DNA of 64,000 bases from Methylocystis sp. IM3. GTDB taxonomy: Bacteria > Pseudomonadota > Alphaproteobacteria > Rhizobiales > Beijerinckiaceae. The stretch is from NCBI RefSeq assembly GCF_038070105.1, contig NZ_JBBPBZ010000002.1, positions 3,516,501-3,580,500 on the forward strand. The letters are read 5' to 3'. Shown here piece by piece: positions 50,069 through 60,990 of the stretch (its first letter is position 1; every line of letters starts with the position of its first letter). The notes under the pieces were generated by a model that was not told where the DNA came from, did no database searches, and saw only the letters and a list, made by a program, of their open reading frames with translations. Position numbers and translations under genes: made by a program.

Positions 50069-50144
50069 ACTTTTCGCCGCCGCCCTTCGCGTCGAGACGA
50101 TGCTGCGCAAGCGCTTCCGCGCCGCGCTCTACACGGACACAAAA

Positions 50145-50176
50145 GAGCGAGGCGGCGTCTGGAGAATGACGCCGCC
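50145..50176 (-). terminator. Intrinsic terminator for uppP
   Basis: On the minus strand GGCGGCGT (50176-50169), ten-base loop, ACGCCGCC (50158-50151), then TCGCTCTTTTGTG. It lies just past the uppP stop in the convergent gap with ccrM. Confidence 0.65.
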
Positions 50177-50184
50177 GTCCGATG

Positions 50185-51057
50185 TCAGGCGAGCCAGCCC
50201 ACGTAGAAGCCCACCAGCAGCACGACGCCGATGAAGCCGCGATAAACGACGAAGGGCCAGGCCGAGAAGCGCTCGAGAATCCGCAGCAGGCCCCAGATGG
50301 CCGCGAAGGCGGAGATCGAGGCGATGATGAGGCCGAGCGTCAGCACGGACCAGCCGTGCAGATCGAGATGCGCCTTGTGCAGCTCCCAAAGCTCCTTCAG
50401 CCCGGCAAGCGCGATGGCCGGCAGGCCGAGAAGGAAGGAGAAGCGCGCCGCCTCCTCGCGCTTGAGGTCCAGGAACAGCGCCGCCGTCAGCGTCGAGCCC
50501 GAGCGCGACACGCCGGGGATCAGCGCGCCGACCTGCGCGAGGCCGACGATCATCGCATCCTTCAGGCTGACGTGATCGAGCGTGCGCTTGTGGTTGCAAT
50601 AAAGCTCCGCGATCGCGAGCAGCGCCGCCATGACGATGCAGGAAATGCCGATCACGGGCAGGGTGCGCAACGGCGAGCCGCAAGCGTTGAGCGTATGCGA
50701 CAGAAGAATGCCGGCGAGCCCGATGGGGATCGTCGCGAAGCCGATCCACAGCACGAAGCGGAAGGTCCAGTCGTTGAAGTCGCGGCGCTTGAGCGCGGCG
50801 ATCGAGCCGACCGCCAGCGTGCGGATATCGTCCCAGAAATAGCTGATCACGGCCGCGAGCGCCGCGAGCTGCATCGCCGCCGAAAAGGCGGAGCCGGGGT
50901 CCTTCCAGCCGAGCAGCGCCGGCACGATGCGCATATGGGCGGTTGAGGAAATCGGCAGAAGCTCGGTGATTCCCTGCACGACGCCCAGCGCCGCGACTTT
51001 CATATAGCCGAGGTCCACGAAACCCGTGTCGAGACCATTGGTGCAAGCCGTCGCCAT
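50185..51057 (-). CDS. uppP: Undecaprenyl-diphosphate phosphatase
   Basis: 290 residues with about eight membrane helices. The two signature regions are GITELLPISSTAHMRI (with the catalytic glutamate) and PGVSRSGSTLTAALFL (with the phosphate-binding arginine). It recycles the lipid carrier for peptidoglycan and polysaccharide export and gives bacitracin resistance when overproduced. ATG at 51057 has GGGAG five bases upstream; an in-frame Met at residue 19 is a less likely start. Confidence 0.96.
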   Translation of the reverse strand: MATACTNGLDTGFVDLGYMKVAALGVVQGITELLPISSTAHMRIVPALLGWKDPGSAFSAAMQLAALAAVISYFWDDIRTLAVGSIAALKRRDFNDWTFRFVLWIGFATIPIGLAGILLSHTLNACGSPLRTLPVIGISCIVMAALLAIAELYCNHKRTLDHVSLKDAMIVGLAQVGALIPGVSRSGSTLTAALFLDLKREEAARFSFLLGLPAIALAGLKELWELHKAHLDLHGWSVLTLGLIIASISAFAAIWGLLRILERFSAWPFVVYRGFIGVVLLVGFYVGWLA

Positions 51058-51214
51058 TTTTTCTCCCGCCGGAAGCGGCGCGGTTTTGACGACGCGCGCC
51101 GGGGCACTACGGAATTTTCACTGTGCCGGTATTTGGTTAATGGAGAGAAAAGAAGGCGGGGCGACGCGCGCGCGCCTCATTTGCGCGAAAAAGCGACGCC
51201 CGCCGCGCCGGCGC

Positions 51215-52924
51215 CTAGCGAAAGAGCGCCATCGCCTTCAGGAGAGTGATCGACACGCCCCAGATCAGCGGGACCCCGACCGCCGCCCAGGCCAGGAGAA
51301 GCACGGGCGAGAATTGGCCGTCGCCGCGAACTCGAACGGCCGCGGCTGGTTCCGTCGCAGGCTCCATCGCTTCCTCGACGAAGTCCTCGAAATCGGCGTG
51401 CGGCTCCTTCTCTTCCTCGCGGATCGCCGCGACGCTCGTCTTTTTGGCGGCCGCGACCTCTTCATCCGTCATGTAATATTTTTCGTCCACCGGCCGGACG
51501 AGGAGGTTGCAGACGAGCCCCAGAAGCAGCAGGCCCGCGAGCACATACATGGTCTGGTTATAGGCGGCCTCGCGCGCCACGCCGTGGGCGAGCTGATATT
51601 CGCGGATGTAGTTCACCAGCACCGGGCCGAGCACGCCGGCCGTCGACCAGGCGGTGAGCAGGCGCCCGTGGATCGCCCCGACGTAATGCGTGCCGAAAAT
51701 GTCCGCGAGATAGGCGGGGATGGTGGAGAAGCCGCCACCGTACATTGTGATGATGACGGCGAAGAGCAGGACGAACAGGAAAACGACGCCGCCTTTGGCC
51801 GCAAAGGGTACGGCGGCATAGAGGAAGAGGCCCAGCACGAAGAAGATGCCGTAGGCGCCCTTGCGGCCCAGAAAATCCGAGGCCGACGCCCAGCCTATGC
51901 GCCCGCCGATGTTGCACAGGCTCAAGACGCCGGTAAAGCCGGCCGCAATGGCGGCGATCTGCTTTCTTTGCTCGTCGGCGAGCGCGTCATAGCCGATGTC
52001 GAGGCCGATCAGACGGCCGCCAAAGACCTCCTGCAGCATGGGCGAGGCCATGCCGAGCACGCCGATGCCCGCCGACACATTGAGGCACAGCACGCCCCAC
52101 AGCAGCCAGAACTGCCGGGTCTTCCAGGCGACGTCGAGATGGACGTGGCGATGGGTGACGAGGGCGTTGGCGGCCGGCGCCGGGGGCGTGAAGCCCTGCG
52201 GGGCCCAGCCCTCCGGCGGCACCCGATAGCCGAGCGCCCCGCAGACCATGAAGACGAAATAGATGCAAGCGAGCGCCGCGAAGGTCTGCCAGACGCCCGG
52301 CGACGTCGGCGTCGCGAAATAGCTCATCAGCCGATCGGCGAGCGGCGCGCCGATCATGGCGCCGCCGCCAAAGCCCATGATGGCGAGGCCGGTGGCGAGG
52401 CCGCGGCGGTCGGGGAACCATTTGATCAGCGTCGAGACGGGCGAGATATAGCCGAGCCCGAGGCCGACGCCGCCGATGACGCCGGAGCCGAGCCACAGCA
52501 TCCAGATCTGATGGAGATAGACGCCCAGCGCCGAAACCAGCAGGCCGCCGCACCAGCAGAAGGCCGCGGCGAGGCCCGCCTTGCGCGGTCCCGCCGTCTC
52601 GAGCCAGTGGCCGAAAATGGCGGCGGAGGAGCCGAGCAGCACGAAAAACAGCGTGAAGGTCCAGCCGAGCCAGCTGATCTTCCAGTCGCAGTCCGTCGCC
52701 ACGATGGTCGCGAGGAAGCTCATGTCCGCCGCGCATTCCCTGGGCGCCGCGCCGCCCACGACGCGCGACAGCGGCAGCCAGAAGACCGAAAAGCCATAAG
52801 CCATGCCGATGCACAGATGGATCGCGAGCGCCGCCGGGGGCGCAAGCCAGCGGTTGAACGTCGGGGAGGCGATGGTGCGCTCGCGGGAGAGGAAATTCGG
52901 TTGCGGCGCGACAGCAACGTCCAT
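51215..52924 (-). CDS. MFS transporter of the OFA (oxalate:formate antiporter) family
   Basis: 569 residues from ATG 52924 with AAGGG nine bases upstream. About 12 membrane helices, with a long cytoplasmic stretch between helices 6 and 7 containing HRHVHLDVAWKTRQFWLLW. OFA signatures include GGVGLGLGYISPVSTLIKWFPDRRGLATGLAIMGFGGG (in two parts) and YGGGFSTIPAYLADIFGTHYVGAIHG. After the twelfth helix there is an acidic tail (EEEKEPHADFEDFVEEAMEP) and one extra C-terminal helix, which is unusual for the family. The substrate is not predictable; oxalate, formate or another small carboxylate is the expectation. Confidence 0.9.
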   Translation of the reverse strand: MDVAVAPQPNFLSRERTIASPTFNRWLAPPAALAIHLCIGMAYGFSVFWLPLSRVVGGAAPRECAADMSFLATIVATDCDWKISWLGWTFTLFFVLLGSSAAIFGHWLETAGPRKAGLAAAFCWCGGLLVSALGVYLHQIWMLWLGSGVIGGVGLGLGYISPVSTLIKWFPDRRGLATGLAIMGFGGGAMIGAPLADRLMSYFATPTSPGVWQTFAALACIYFVFMVCGALGYRVPPEGWAPQGFTPPAPAANALVTHRHVHLDVAWKTRQFWLLWGVLCLNVSAGIGVLGMASPMLQEVFGGRLIGLDIGYDALADEQRKQIAAIAAGFTGVLSLCNIGGRIGWASASDFLGRKGAYGIFFVLGLFLYAAVPFAAKGGVVFLFVLLFAVIITMYGGGFSTIPAYLADIFGTHYVGAIHGRLLTAWSTAGVLGPVLVNYIREYQLAHGVAREAAYNQTMYVLAGLLLLGLVCNLLVRPVDEKYYMTDEEVAAAKKTSVAAIREEEKEPHADFEDFVEEAMEPATEPAAAVRVRGDGQFSPVLLLAWAAVGVPLIWGVSITLLKAMALFR

Positions 52925-53172
52925 CTTCAAAACCCTTCCCGGCGCCCGAGCGCCCAATCCACTGACGAGAGATGCGTTTTCGTCATGCAAACAGCAGGCC
53001 GCAGAAAACGCGTTCTTCAAAGACAGCAACGCCTTGATAGCCTGTGCATATCGCGCCGCAAAAGATCGATCAATCGTGACCCTGGCCGTCTCGCAGACGG
53101 CCAGAATCGCCCTCGCGACGCCGCCGGCAGGAGCGGGGCGCGCCCGCTCAGGCAATCCCGGCCGGGACGTCC

Positions 53173-55146
53173 TCAGTTGACGCTGCGATCGATGATCTGC
53201 GCGAGGTCCGTCATGATGACGTTCAGATCGTAGTTCTTGGGCGTATAAACCGCCGCGACGCCCGACTCGAGCAGGAGCTTCTCATCCTCCGGCGGAATGA
53301 TGCCGCCGACGACGAGCGGCGCCGAAACGCCCTCTTCCTTCATCAGCCGCATCACCTCATGCGCGAGGGTCACATGGGAGCCCGAGAGGATGGAGAGGCC
53401 GATGCAATGCACGCCCTCCTTCTTCGCCGCTTCCACAAGCTCCGCCGGCGTCGAGCGGATGCCGGCGTAGATCACGTCGAAGCCCACGTCGCGCGCCCGG
53501 ACGGCGATCTGCTCGGCGCCGTTGGAATGCCCGTCGAGGCCCGGCTTGCCGACGAGGAACTTCGGACGGCGCCCCACCTTGTGGGCGACGCGCTCCACTT
53601 CGCCGCGCACCTTGTCGAGCTGGCCGCCGACCTGGCGCGCCGTCGAGGAGACGCCCGTCGGCGCGCGATATTCGCCGAAGACGCCGCGCAGCACCGCGCC
53701 CCATTCGCCGGTCGTGACGCCGGCCTTGGCGGCGGCGATGGAGGGCTCGACCATGTTGCGGCCCTCTTTCGCCGCCCGCGCCAGCTCTTCGATCGCGGCC
53801 TTCGCGGCCGTGTTGTCGCGGCTCTCGCGCCAGGCCTTCAACCGCGCGATCTGATCGGCCTCGACGCCCTCGGGCACGACCATGATGGCGTCGCTGCCCG
53901 AGGCGAGCGGCGAGGGCTCCGTGGAGGTGAATTTGTTGACGCCGACGACGGTCTGCTCGCCGGCCTCGATCGCTTCGAGGCGCGCCGTGTTCGACTCGAC
54001 GAGCTTGGACTTCATGTAGCCGATCTCGACCGCGGCCGCCGCGCCGCCGAGCTCGTCGATCTTCTTCAATTCGGCCTTGGCCTCCTCCTTCAGCGCCGCG
54101 ACCTTGCGGGCGATCTCCGGATTGCCGTCGAAGATGTCGCCATATTCGAGCAGGTCGGTCTCATAGGCCATGATCTGCTGCATGCGCAGCGACCATTGCT
54201 GATCCCACGGGCGCGGCAGGCCGAGCGCCTCGTTCCAGGCCGGAAGCTGCACGGCGCGGGCGCGGGCGTTCTTGGAGAGCACCACCGCCAGCATTTCGAT
54301 GAGGATGCGATAGACGTTGTTTTCCGGCTGCTGCTCGGTGAGGCCCAGCGAATTGACCTGCACGCCATAGCGGAAGCGGCGCAGCTTCTCGTCCTTCACG
54401 CCGTAGCGCTCGCGGGTGATCTCCTCCCAGAGCTCGGTGAAGGCGCGCATCTTGGAGAGTTCCGTGACGAAGCGCATGCCGGCGTTGACGAAGAAGGAGA
54501 TGCGGCCGACGACCTGATCGAAATCTTCCTGCGACAGGCCGGCGGCCTTCACGCCGTCGAGGATCGCCACCGCGGTGGCGAGCGCATAGGCGAGCTCCTG
54601 CGCCGGCGTCGCGCCCGCCTCCTGCAGATGATAGGAGCAGACGTTCATCGGATTGAACTTGGGGCATTCCTTCGTGGTGAAGAGAATGAGGTCCTGCGTC
54701 AGGCGCAGCGACTGCGCGGGCGGGAAGACATAGGAGCCGCGCGAGAGATATTCCTTGATGATGTCGTTTTGCGTCGTGCCCTGCAGCTTGACGCGCGGCG
54801 CGCCCTGCTCCTCGGCGGCGGCGATGTAGAGCGCCATCAGCCACACGGCGGTGGCGTTGATGGTCATGGACGTGTTCATCTCGGCGAGCGGAATGCCGTC
54901 GAAGAGGGTGCGCATGTCGCCCAGATGCGACACAGGCACGCCGACCTTGCCGACCTCGCCGCGCGACAGAATGTGGTCGCTGTCGTAGCCCGTCTGCGTC
55001 GGCAGGTCGAAGGCGATGGAGAGACCCGTCTGACCCTTGGCGAGATTGGAGCGATACAGCCGGTTCGACGCCTCGGCGGTCGAGTGACCGGCGTAGGTGC
55101 GGAACATCCAGGGCTTGTCGCGGCGCGGGGCAGACGTATCGTTCAT
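53173..55146 (-). CDS. ecm: (2R)-ethylmalonyl-CoA mutase (B12-dependent)
   Basis: 657 residues from ATG 55146 with GAGGAGG six bases upstream. The N-terminal barrel (about 1-510) starts [20 protein letters not shown], with [14 protein letters not shown]. The C-terminal cobalamin domain carries [11 protein letters not shown], the DxHxxG base-off motif, near residue 535. Single-chain, about 60 residues shorter than canonical methylmalonyl-CoA mutase and with the sequence pattern of the ethylmalonyl-CoA enzyme (MeaA). It converts ethylmalonyl-CoA to methylsuccinyl-CoA in the acetyl-CoA-assimilating ethylmalonyl-CoA pathway. Proximity to ccr supports this over methylmalonyl-CoA mutase. Confidence 0.93.
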   Translation of the reverse strand: MNDTSAPRRDKPWMFRTYAGHSTAEASNRLYRSNLAKGQTGLSIAFDLPTQTGYDSDHILSRGEVGKVGVPVSHLGDMRTLFDGIPLAEMNTSMTINATAVWLMALYIAAAEEQGAPRVKLQGTTQNDIIKEYLSRGSYVFPPAQSLRLTQDLILFTTKECPKFNPMNVCSYHLQEAGATPAQELAYALATAVAILDGVKAAGLSQEDFDQVVGRISFFVNAGMRFVTELSKMRAFTELWEEITRERYGVKDEKLRRFRYGVQVNSLGLTEQQPENNVYRILIEMLAVVLSKNARARAVQLPAWNEALGLPRPWDQQWSLRMQQIMAYETDLLEYGDIFDGNPEIARKVAALKEEAKAELKKIDELGGAAAAVEIGYMKSKLVESNTARLEAIEAGEQTVVGVNKFTSTEPSPLASGSDAIMVVPEGVEADQIARLKAWRESRDNTAAKAAIEELARAAKEGRNMVEPSIAAAKAGVTTGEWGAVLRGVFGEYRAPTGVSSTARQVGGQLDKVRGEVERVAHKVGRRPKFLVGKPGLDGHSNGAEQIAVRARDVGFDVIYAGIRSTPAELVEAAKKEGVHCIGLSILSGSHVTLAHEVMRLMKEEGVSAPLVVGGIIPPEDEKLLLESGVAAVYTPKNYDLNVIMTDLAQIIDRSVN

Positions 55147-55264
55147 TTTGGTCCTCCTCGCCGCTGCGATAGCATGGCCGCGACGCAGGCGGAAGCGGGC
55201 GAGACGCCGCTGTTCGCCGCATGAGAGAAGGCCACAAAGAGACAGGCGAGACCGTCGCCGCGGC

Positions 55265-55729
55265 TCACTCCGCCGCCCGCGCCTCCGCGAGATCACGCGC
55301 CTCCGGCGGCCACAGCTCCCGCAGCGGCGCCGGCAGATCGGAGACCACCTTGGCGGTTTCGTTGAAGTCGATCTCCCGCCAGATCACCGCGAACACCGCC
55401 CGCGCCGCCGTTCCCGCGTCGACCGGAAAGCCACGCGGCAGCTCTCTCGCGATGCGGGCCTCGAATTCGTCGAGGCGGCGCCAGAGGTCGGGCTGGCCGG
55501 CGGGCCGCCAGCCGGCGAAATAGATGCCGCGCACGAGCAGGGGGAGTTGTGCGCCGAGATGCGCCGCCTGCTCGATCGTCAGCCGGTCGCGCAGCGCGTG
55601 GAGCACGGCGCGCAGCGCGCTGTAGGCGTGCGGCCGGTCGCCGAGGCGATGGTCTTCCGCGAGCGCCTTGAGCCAGGCATTTGTCTGCTGAACCGTGTGA
55701 TCGAGGGCCGCCACTTGTGTTTCGCTCAT
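55265..55729 (-). CDS. DUF2267 domain protein
   Basis: 154 residues, mostly helical. DUF2267 features: YSALRAVLHALRDRLTIEQAAHLGAQLPLLVRGIYF in the centre, in two pieces around the Leu-rich helix, and RAVFAVIWREIDFNE further on. No enzymatic motif is visible and the family has no defined function. It sits between ecm and the divergent ccr, in the same direction as ecm and 118 bases before it, so the two may be co-transcribed. Confidence 0.82.
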   Translation of the reverse strand: MSETQVAALDHTVQQTNAWLKALAEDHRLGDRPHAYSALRAVLHALRDRLTIEQAAHLGAQLPLLVRGIYFAGWRPAGQPDLWRRLDEFEARIARELPRGFPVDAGTAARAVFAVIWREIDFNETAKVVSDLPAPLRELWPPEARDLAEARAAE

Positions 55730-55980
55730 GGCTTTCCATCTCCCTGGGAGCCGCGCCGGCGCCGACGCCTCTACGTCCCGTTTCGGGGAGGAGGCGTAAG
55801 GGATTATCTATCGCGCATCGGCCAGGCGGCGCGCCTCGACGACCCGATCGGGCGCCCATAGGCCAAACCTGCCCGATCCATCGGAATTTTCACCCTATCC
55901 CGCGCGTCGCCGGACGATTATAAGCTCGCCGGTTATTGCTGCGACGCCGCAATGCCTCATGGAGTGGAGGGAGCTTTACC

Positions 55981-57237
55981 TTGAGCGAGAAGAAAGACCT
56001 TTACGAGTTGGGCGAAATCCCGCCGCTCGGCCATGTTCCCAAGAACATGTACGCCTGGGCGATCCGGAAAGAGCGCCATGGGCCGCCGGAGACGGCGATG
56101 CAGCTCGAGGTTCTCCCGACCTGGGAGCTCGACAGCCATGACGTGCTCGTCCTCGTAATGGCCGCCGGCGTCAACTACAACGGCGTCTGGGCCTCGCTCG
56201 GCGAACCCATCTCCCCGCTCGACGGCCACAAGAATCCCTATCATATCGCCGGCTCCGACGCGTCGGGCATCGTCTGGGCGGTCGGCTCCAAGGTGAAGCG
56301 CTGGAAGGTCGGCGACGAAGTCATCATCCACTGTAACCAGGACGATGGCGACGACGAGGAATGCAACGGCGGCGACCCGATGTTCTCGCCCTCGCAGCGC
56401 ATCTGGGGCTATGAGACGCCGGACGGCTCCTTCGCCCAGTTCTGCCGCGCGCAGGACCGCCAGCTCATGCCGCGCCCCAAGCACCTCAGCTGGGAAGAGT
56501 CGGCCTGCTATACGCTGACGCTCGCCACCGCCTATCGCATGCTCTTCGGCCATGAGCCGCATGAGCTGAAGCCCGGCCACAATGTGCTGGTCTGGGGCGC
56601 CTCGGGCGGCCTCGGCGTCTTCGCCGTGCAGCTCTGCGCCGCCTCGGGCGCCAACGCCATCGGCGTGATCTCGGACGAGTCGAAGCGCGACTACGTCATG
56701 TCGCTCGGCGCCAAGGGCGTGATCAACCGCAAGGACTTCAAGTGCTGGGGCCAGCTCCCCAAGGTCAATTCGCCGGAATATGTCGAATGGACCAAGGAGG
56801 CGCGCAAGTTCGGCAAGGCGATCTGGGACATCACCGGCAAGAAGGACGTCGACATCGTCTTCGAACATCCGGGCGAAGCGACCTTCCCCGTCTCCTGCCT
56901 CGTCGCCAAGCGCGGCGGCATGGTGGTGTTCTGCGCCGGCACGAGCGGCTTCAACATCACCTTCGACGCCCGCTATGTCTGGATGCGCCAGAAGCGCATT
57001 CAGGGCTCGCATTTCGCGCATCTCAAGCAGGCGGCGGCGGCGAACCAGTTCGTCATCGACCGTCGCATCGACCCCTGCATGTCGGAGGTCTTCGCCTGGG
57101 ACAAGATCCCGCTGGCGCATATGAAGATGTGGAAGAACGAACATGCGCCCGGCAATATGGCGGTGCTCGTGAACGCCCCCGAGCCCGGCCTGCACACGGT
57201 CGAGGACGTGACCGAGGCCTATAACAGGAAGAAGTAA
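55981..57237 (+). CDS. ccr: Crotonyl-CoA carboxylase/reductase
   Basis: 418 residues from a TTG at 55981, chosen because GGAGGGAG lies seven bases before it and the homologous N-terminus (SEKKDLYELGEIPPLGHVPKNMYAWAIRKERHG, in parts) begins there; no ATG fits. Medium-chain reductase: N-terminal GroES-like domain with VMAAGVNYNGVWASLGEP, then the NADPH-binding GASGGLGVFAVQLCAASG. It carboxylates and reduces crotonyl-CoA to (2S)-ethylmalonyl-CoA, the key step of the ethylmalonyl-CoA pathway. It is divergent from DUF2267-ecm over a 251-base gap and is followed by a strong terminator. Confidence 0.97.
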   Translation: MSEKKDLYELGEIPPLGHVPKNMYAWAIRKERHGPPETAMQLEVLPTWELDSHDVLVLVMAAGVNYNGVWASLGEPISPLDGHKNPYHIAGSDASGIVWAVGSKVKRWKVGDEVIIHCNQDDGDDEECNGGDPMFSPSQRIWGYETPDGSFAQFCRAQDRQLMPRPKHLSWEESACYTLTLATAYRMLFGHEPHELKPGHNVLVWGASGGLGVFAVQLCAASGANAIGVISDESKRDYVMSLGAKGVINRKDFKCWGQLPKVNSPEYVEWTKEARKFGKAIWDITGKKDVDIVFEHPGEATFPVSCLVAKRGGMVVFCAGTSGFNITFDARYVWMRQKRIQGSHFAHLKQAAAANQFVIDRRIDPCMSEVFAWDKIPLAHMKMWKNEHAPGNMAVLVNAPEPGLHTVEDVTEAYNRKK

Positions 57238-57264
57238 GGGCGCGACGCCCCGACGATCATTTTG

Positions 57265-57297
57265 ACGGCGCGCCGGGCGACTGGCGCGCCGTTTTTT
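57265..57297 (+). terminator. Intrinsic terminator after ccr
   Basis: ACGGCGCGCC (57265-57274), eight-base loop, GGCGCGCCGT (57283-57292), then TTTTTT. A perfect 10-bp stem. Confidence 0.92.
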
Positions 57298-57333
57298 CTC
57301 GCTCCCCGCGCTTGCTGCGAGGTAGTCTGCCGC

Positions 57334-58164
57334 ATGGCCCTCGCCCCGACGCCCGACCTGCGCGACGCGCTCATCGCCCTCATCGACTGGCATGTCGAGA
57401 GCGGGGTCGATCTCGCGCTCGATGCGGCGCCGCATGACCGCTACGCCGACAGCGCCCGCGGGCCGCAGGCGGCGGGCCTCCCCGCGCCGGCCCTCGCGCC
57501 CGGCCCCGCGCCCGCAGAACCCGTCTCCGAGCCCGCCGCGCCGCGCCGCCCGGCGCCCGTCATCGCCGCGCCGGACGAGGCCGCGCGGGCCGCCGAGGCG
57601 GAAGCCGCCGCGGCGCAGGATCTCGGCGCGCTCGCCGCGCGGCTCGCCGCTTTCCCCTATGCGCCCTTCCGCGAGATGGCCGAGCATTTCCTCTTCGCCG
57701 CCGGCACGCCCGGCGCGCCGCTCATGGCGCTCGACGCCGCGCCGGGCGCGACGGAGGAATCGAGCGGCGAGGCCTTCAGCGGCGACAAGGCGCGGCTGCT
57801 CGACAATATGCTCGCGGCGATCGGCCAGAGCCGCGAGAGCGCCTATCTCGCCTATGTCGCGCCCTGGCGTCCTGCGGGGGACCGGGCGCTCACGGCGCAG
57901 GAGATCGCGGTTTTCGCGCCCTTTGCGCGCCGCCACCTGGAGCTCGCGCGGCCGCGCGTCGTGCTGCTCTTCGGCGAGGCGCCGGCGCGCGTGGCGCTGG
58001 AGACGGGCGAGCCGGTCAGCCGGTTGCGCGGCAAGCCCTTCGACCTCGCCGGCGGGACACGGGCGTTCGTGTTCAGCGGGCTCGACACTCTGCTCAAAAG
58101 CCCGGCGCTGAAGCCGGCCGCCTGGCGCGATCTGCGCGCGGCGGCGGCGCTGCTGCAAGGGTAG
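57334..58164 (+). CDS. Degenerate uracil-DNA glycosylase (family 4-like) without iron-sulfur cysteines
   Basis: 276 residues. After a Pro/Ala-rich region (about 45-95), the sequence follows family 4/5 UDG order. LMALDAAPGATEESSGEAFSG stands where active enzymes have a GEAPG motif, RLLDNMLAAIGQSR is well kept, and YLAYVAPWRPAGDR and RPRVVLLFGEAPARVAL follow. However, the protein has no cysteine at all, so the four ligands of the [4Fe-4S] cluster are gone. The motif II HPA(Y/S) segment is replaced by FSGLDTLLK, losing its histidine. Fold retention with loss of cluster and catalytic residues suggests a non-catalytic or repurposed protein. The reading frame is intact with normal composition, so it is not a simple pseudogene. 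Confidence 0.7.
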   Translation: MALAPTPDLRDALIALIDWHVESGVDLALDAAPHDRYADSARGPQAAGLPAPALAPGPAPAEPVSEPAAPRRPAPVIAAPDEAARAAEAEAAAAQDLGALAARLAAFPYAPFREMAEHFLFAAGTPGAPLMALDAAPGATEESSGEAFSGDKARLLDNMLAAIGQSRESAYLAYVAPWRPAGDRALTAQEIAVFAPFARRHLELARPRVVLLFGEAPARVALETGEPVSRLRGKPFDLAGGTRAFVFSGLDTLLKSPALKPAAWRDLRAAAALLQG

Positions 58165-58178
58165 GGCCGCGGCGGGCG

Positions 58179-59474
<1,296 letters not shown>

Positions 59475-59571
59475 CTCGTCACGGCTCCGTTGAATGGCTT
59501 TCGCCCTAGGTCGCGCGGAATGAGGCGCGGGTCAAGCGCGCGGCCAGGAGGCTATGTGGGAGGGCGCTCGA

Positions 59572-60525
59572 TTAACCCATCTTCCGGCGCGGATCGTAGT
59601 GATGCCGCTCGCGCAAGTCCCGCAGCCGCGCCTCGAATTCGGCGTCCGGCTCCTCGGGCAACATGAGTTTCAGCGTCACATAGAGATCGCCGGCCGGCTT
59701 GCTCTCGGTCTGGGGCAGGCCCTTGCCGCGCAGGCGCAGCACGCGGCCGCCGTTGGAGCCCGCCGGCACGGCGAGCTCGACCTTGCCGTCGAGCGTCGGC
59801 GTCTGCACCTTCGCGCCCAGCGCCGCCTCGTAAATCGTCACCGGCAGATCGAGCCGCAGATCCCGTCCTTCGGGTTTGAAGTAGGGGTGGGGGGCGATCT
59901 TCACCGTCACCAGCGCGTCGCCGGGCTCGCCGCCGCGCCCGCCCGGCTGGCCCTGTCCGCGCAGGCGGATCTGCTGGCCGTCCTCCACCCCGGCGGGAAC
60001 CTTGACTTCGAGCGTGCGGCCGGAGGGCAGAATGACGCGGGCCGAGCCGCCCTTGGCGGCGGTTTCGAGCGGCACGGTCGCCGTCGCGGCGACGTCCTCG
60101 CCACGCTCGGGCGTCGGCTGGGCGCGCCGGCGCCCGCCGAAGAGATCGGCGAAGAGGTCGCTCGGGTCGAAGCCGCCGCCCCCCTGGCCGCCGACATTGA
60201 ATTCGAAATGCTGGTTCGCCCCCGGCCCCGCGCCCGCCGAGCGCCAGGCGCGCGAGAAGCCGCCCTGCCCCGCGCCGGCGCCGAAGCCCTCAAAGCCCCT
60301 GGGCTTGCCGTCGGCTCCGATCTCGCCCCGGTCGTATTGGGCTTTCTTCTTCTCGTCGCCGACGATTTCGTAGGCCGTATTGATTTCCGCGAACCGCTCC
60401 TTGGCCTTGACGTCGTCCTTGTTGCGGTCGGGATGGTATTTCTTGGCGAGCTGGCGATAGGCCTTCTTGATGTCGGCCGCGCTCGCCGATTTGGAAACGC
60501 CGAGTACGTCGTAAGGATCGCGCAT
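59572..60525 (-). CDS. DnaJ-family co-chaperone (CbpA-like, no zinc finger)
   Basis: 317 residues from ATG 60525 ([10 protein letters not shown]); a TTG three codons earlier is an alternative. J domain about 1-70 with YHPDRNKDD (the HPD motif), a Gly/Phe-rich region (about 75-125: [14 protein letters not shown]), then the two C-terminal peptide-binding domains with [19 protein letters not shown] and [14 protein letters not shown]. It lacks the four CXXCXGXG repeats, so it is type II (CbpA/DnaJB-like). Stimulates DnaK ATPase and holds unfolded clients. Confidence 0.94.
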   Translation of the reverse strand: MRDPYDVLGVSKSASAADIKKAYRQLAKKYHPDRNKDDVKAKERFAEINTAYEIVGDEKKKAQYDRGEIGADGKPRGFEGFGAGAGQGGFSRAWRSAGAGPGANQHFEFNVGGQGGGGFDPSDLFADLFGGRRRAQPTPERGEDVAATATVPLETAAKGGSARVILPSGRTLEVKVPAGVEDGQQIRLRGQGQPGGRGGEPGDALVTVKIAPHPYFKPEGRDLRLDLPVTIYEAALGAKVQTPTLDGKVELAVPAGSNGGRVLRLRGKGLPQTESKPAGDLYVTLKLMLPEEPDAEFEARLRDLRERHHYDPRRKMG

Positions 60526-60637
60526 TGTGTCCAATCAGCCCATGGGAGCGCCCGCCCGAAGCGGCGCGGGCGCAAATGTCATGAAAAGTCTATGTGGGAG
60601 AAACGCCGCCCCAACGCAAGCGCGAGCCGGGCGGATT

Positions 60638-60928
60638 TTAAAGCTTCGTCGGCGCTTTCGCGAAATCCTCGAGCGCCTTGCCTTCGGGATCGAGGCGGGC
60701 GAGGGCGTCGTTGACCGCCTCGATCTGGCTCGGCTCCCCGCCCGCCATATTTTCCTCGGTCGCCCGCATCAGGGCGCGGGCGTCGAGCTCCCAGCGTTTG
60801 AGGATTTCGATTTTCATGAGCTTGGCCAGCGACGGCGTTTCAACGATCTCGCTCGGCGCGTCGAAAACAGAAGACGGGGAGACGAGGGCCTGCTCGATTT
60901 CGGCGGCGCCCAGGGAAGCGACTTTCAT
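60638..60928 (-). CDS. Conserved-looking small protein of unknown function (96 residues)
   Basis: ATG at 60928. The sequence MKVASLGAAEIEQALVSPSSVF, then MKIEILKRWELDARALMRATEENM, is helical, acidic and without cysteine or membrane segments. Neighbours are the Nramp transporter upstream (62 bases) and the DnaJ-like gene downstream (112 bases). I do not recognise the family. Balanced composition and a full-length open frame in the operon strand suggest it is real. Confidence 0.7.
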   Translation of the reverse strand: MKVASLGAAEIEQALVSPSSVFDAPSEIVETPSLAKLMKIEILKRWELDARALMRATEENMAGGEPSQIEAVNDALARLDPEGKALEDFAKAPTKL

Positions 60929-60990
60929 CTTTGCATCCGGTTGGAGTGAATGTCTCGAACGCGCAAGCGGCGCCTGTGTTCCCGCGGCCG

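Noticed and set aside
57334..58164. The glycosylase-like gene as a frameshifted pseudogene
   Set aside because: The frame is complete from start to stop with even composition and an intact fold pattern. The losses are point replacements at motifs, not truncation.
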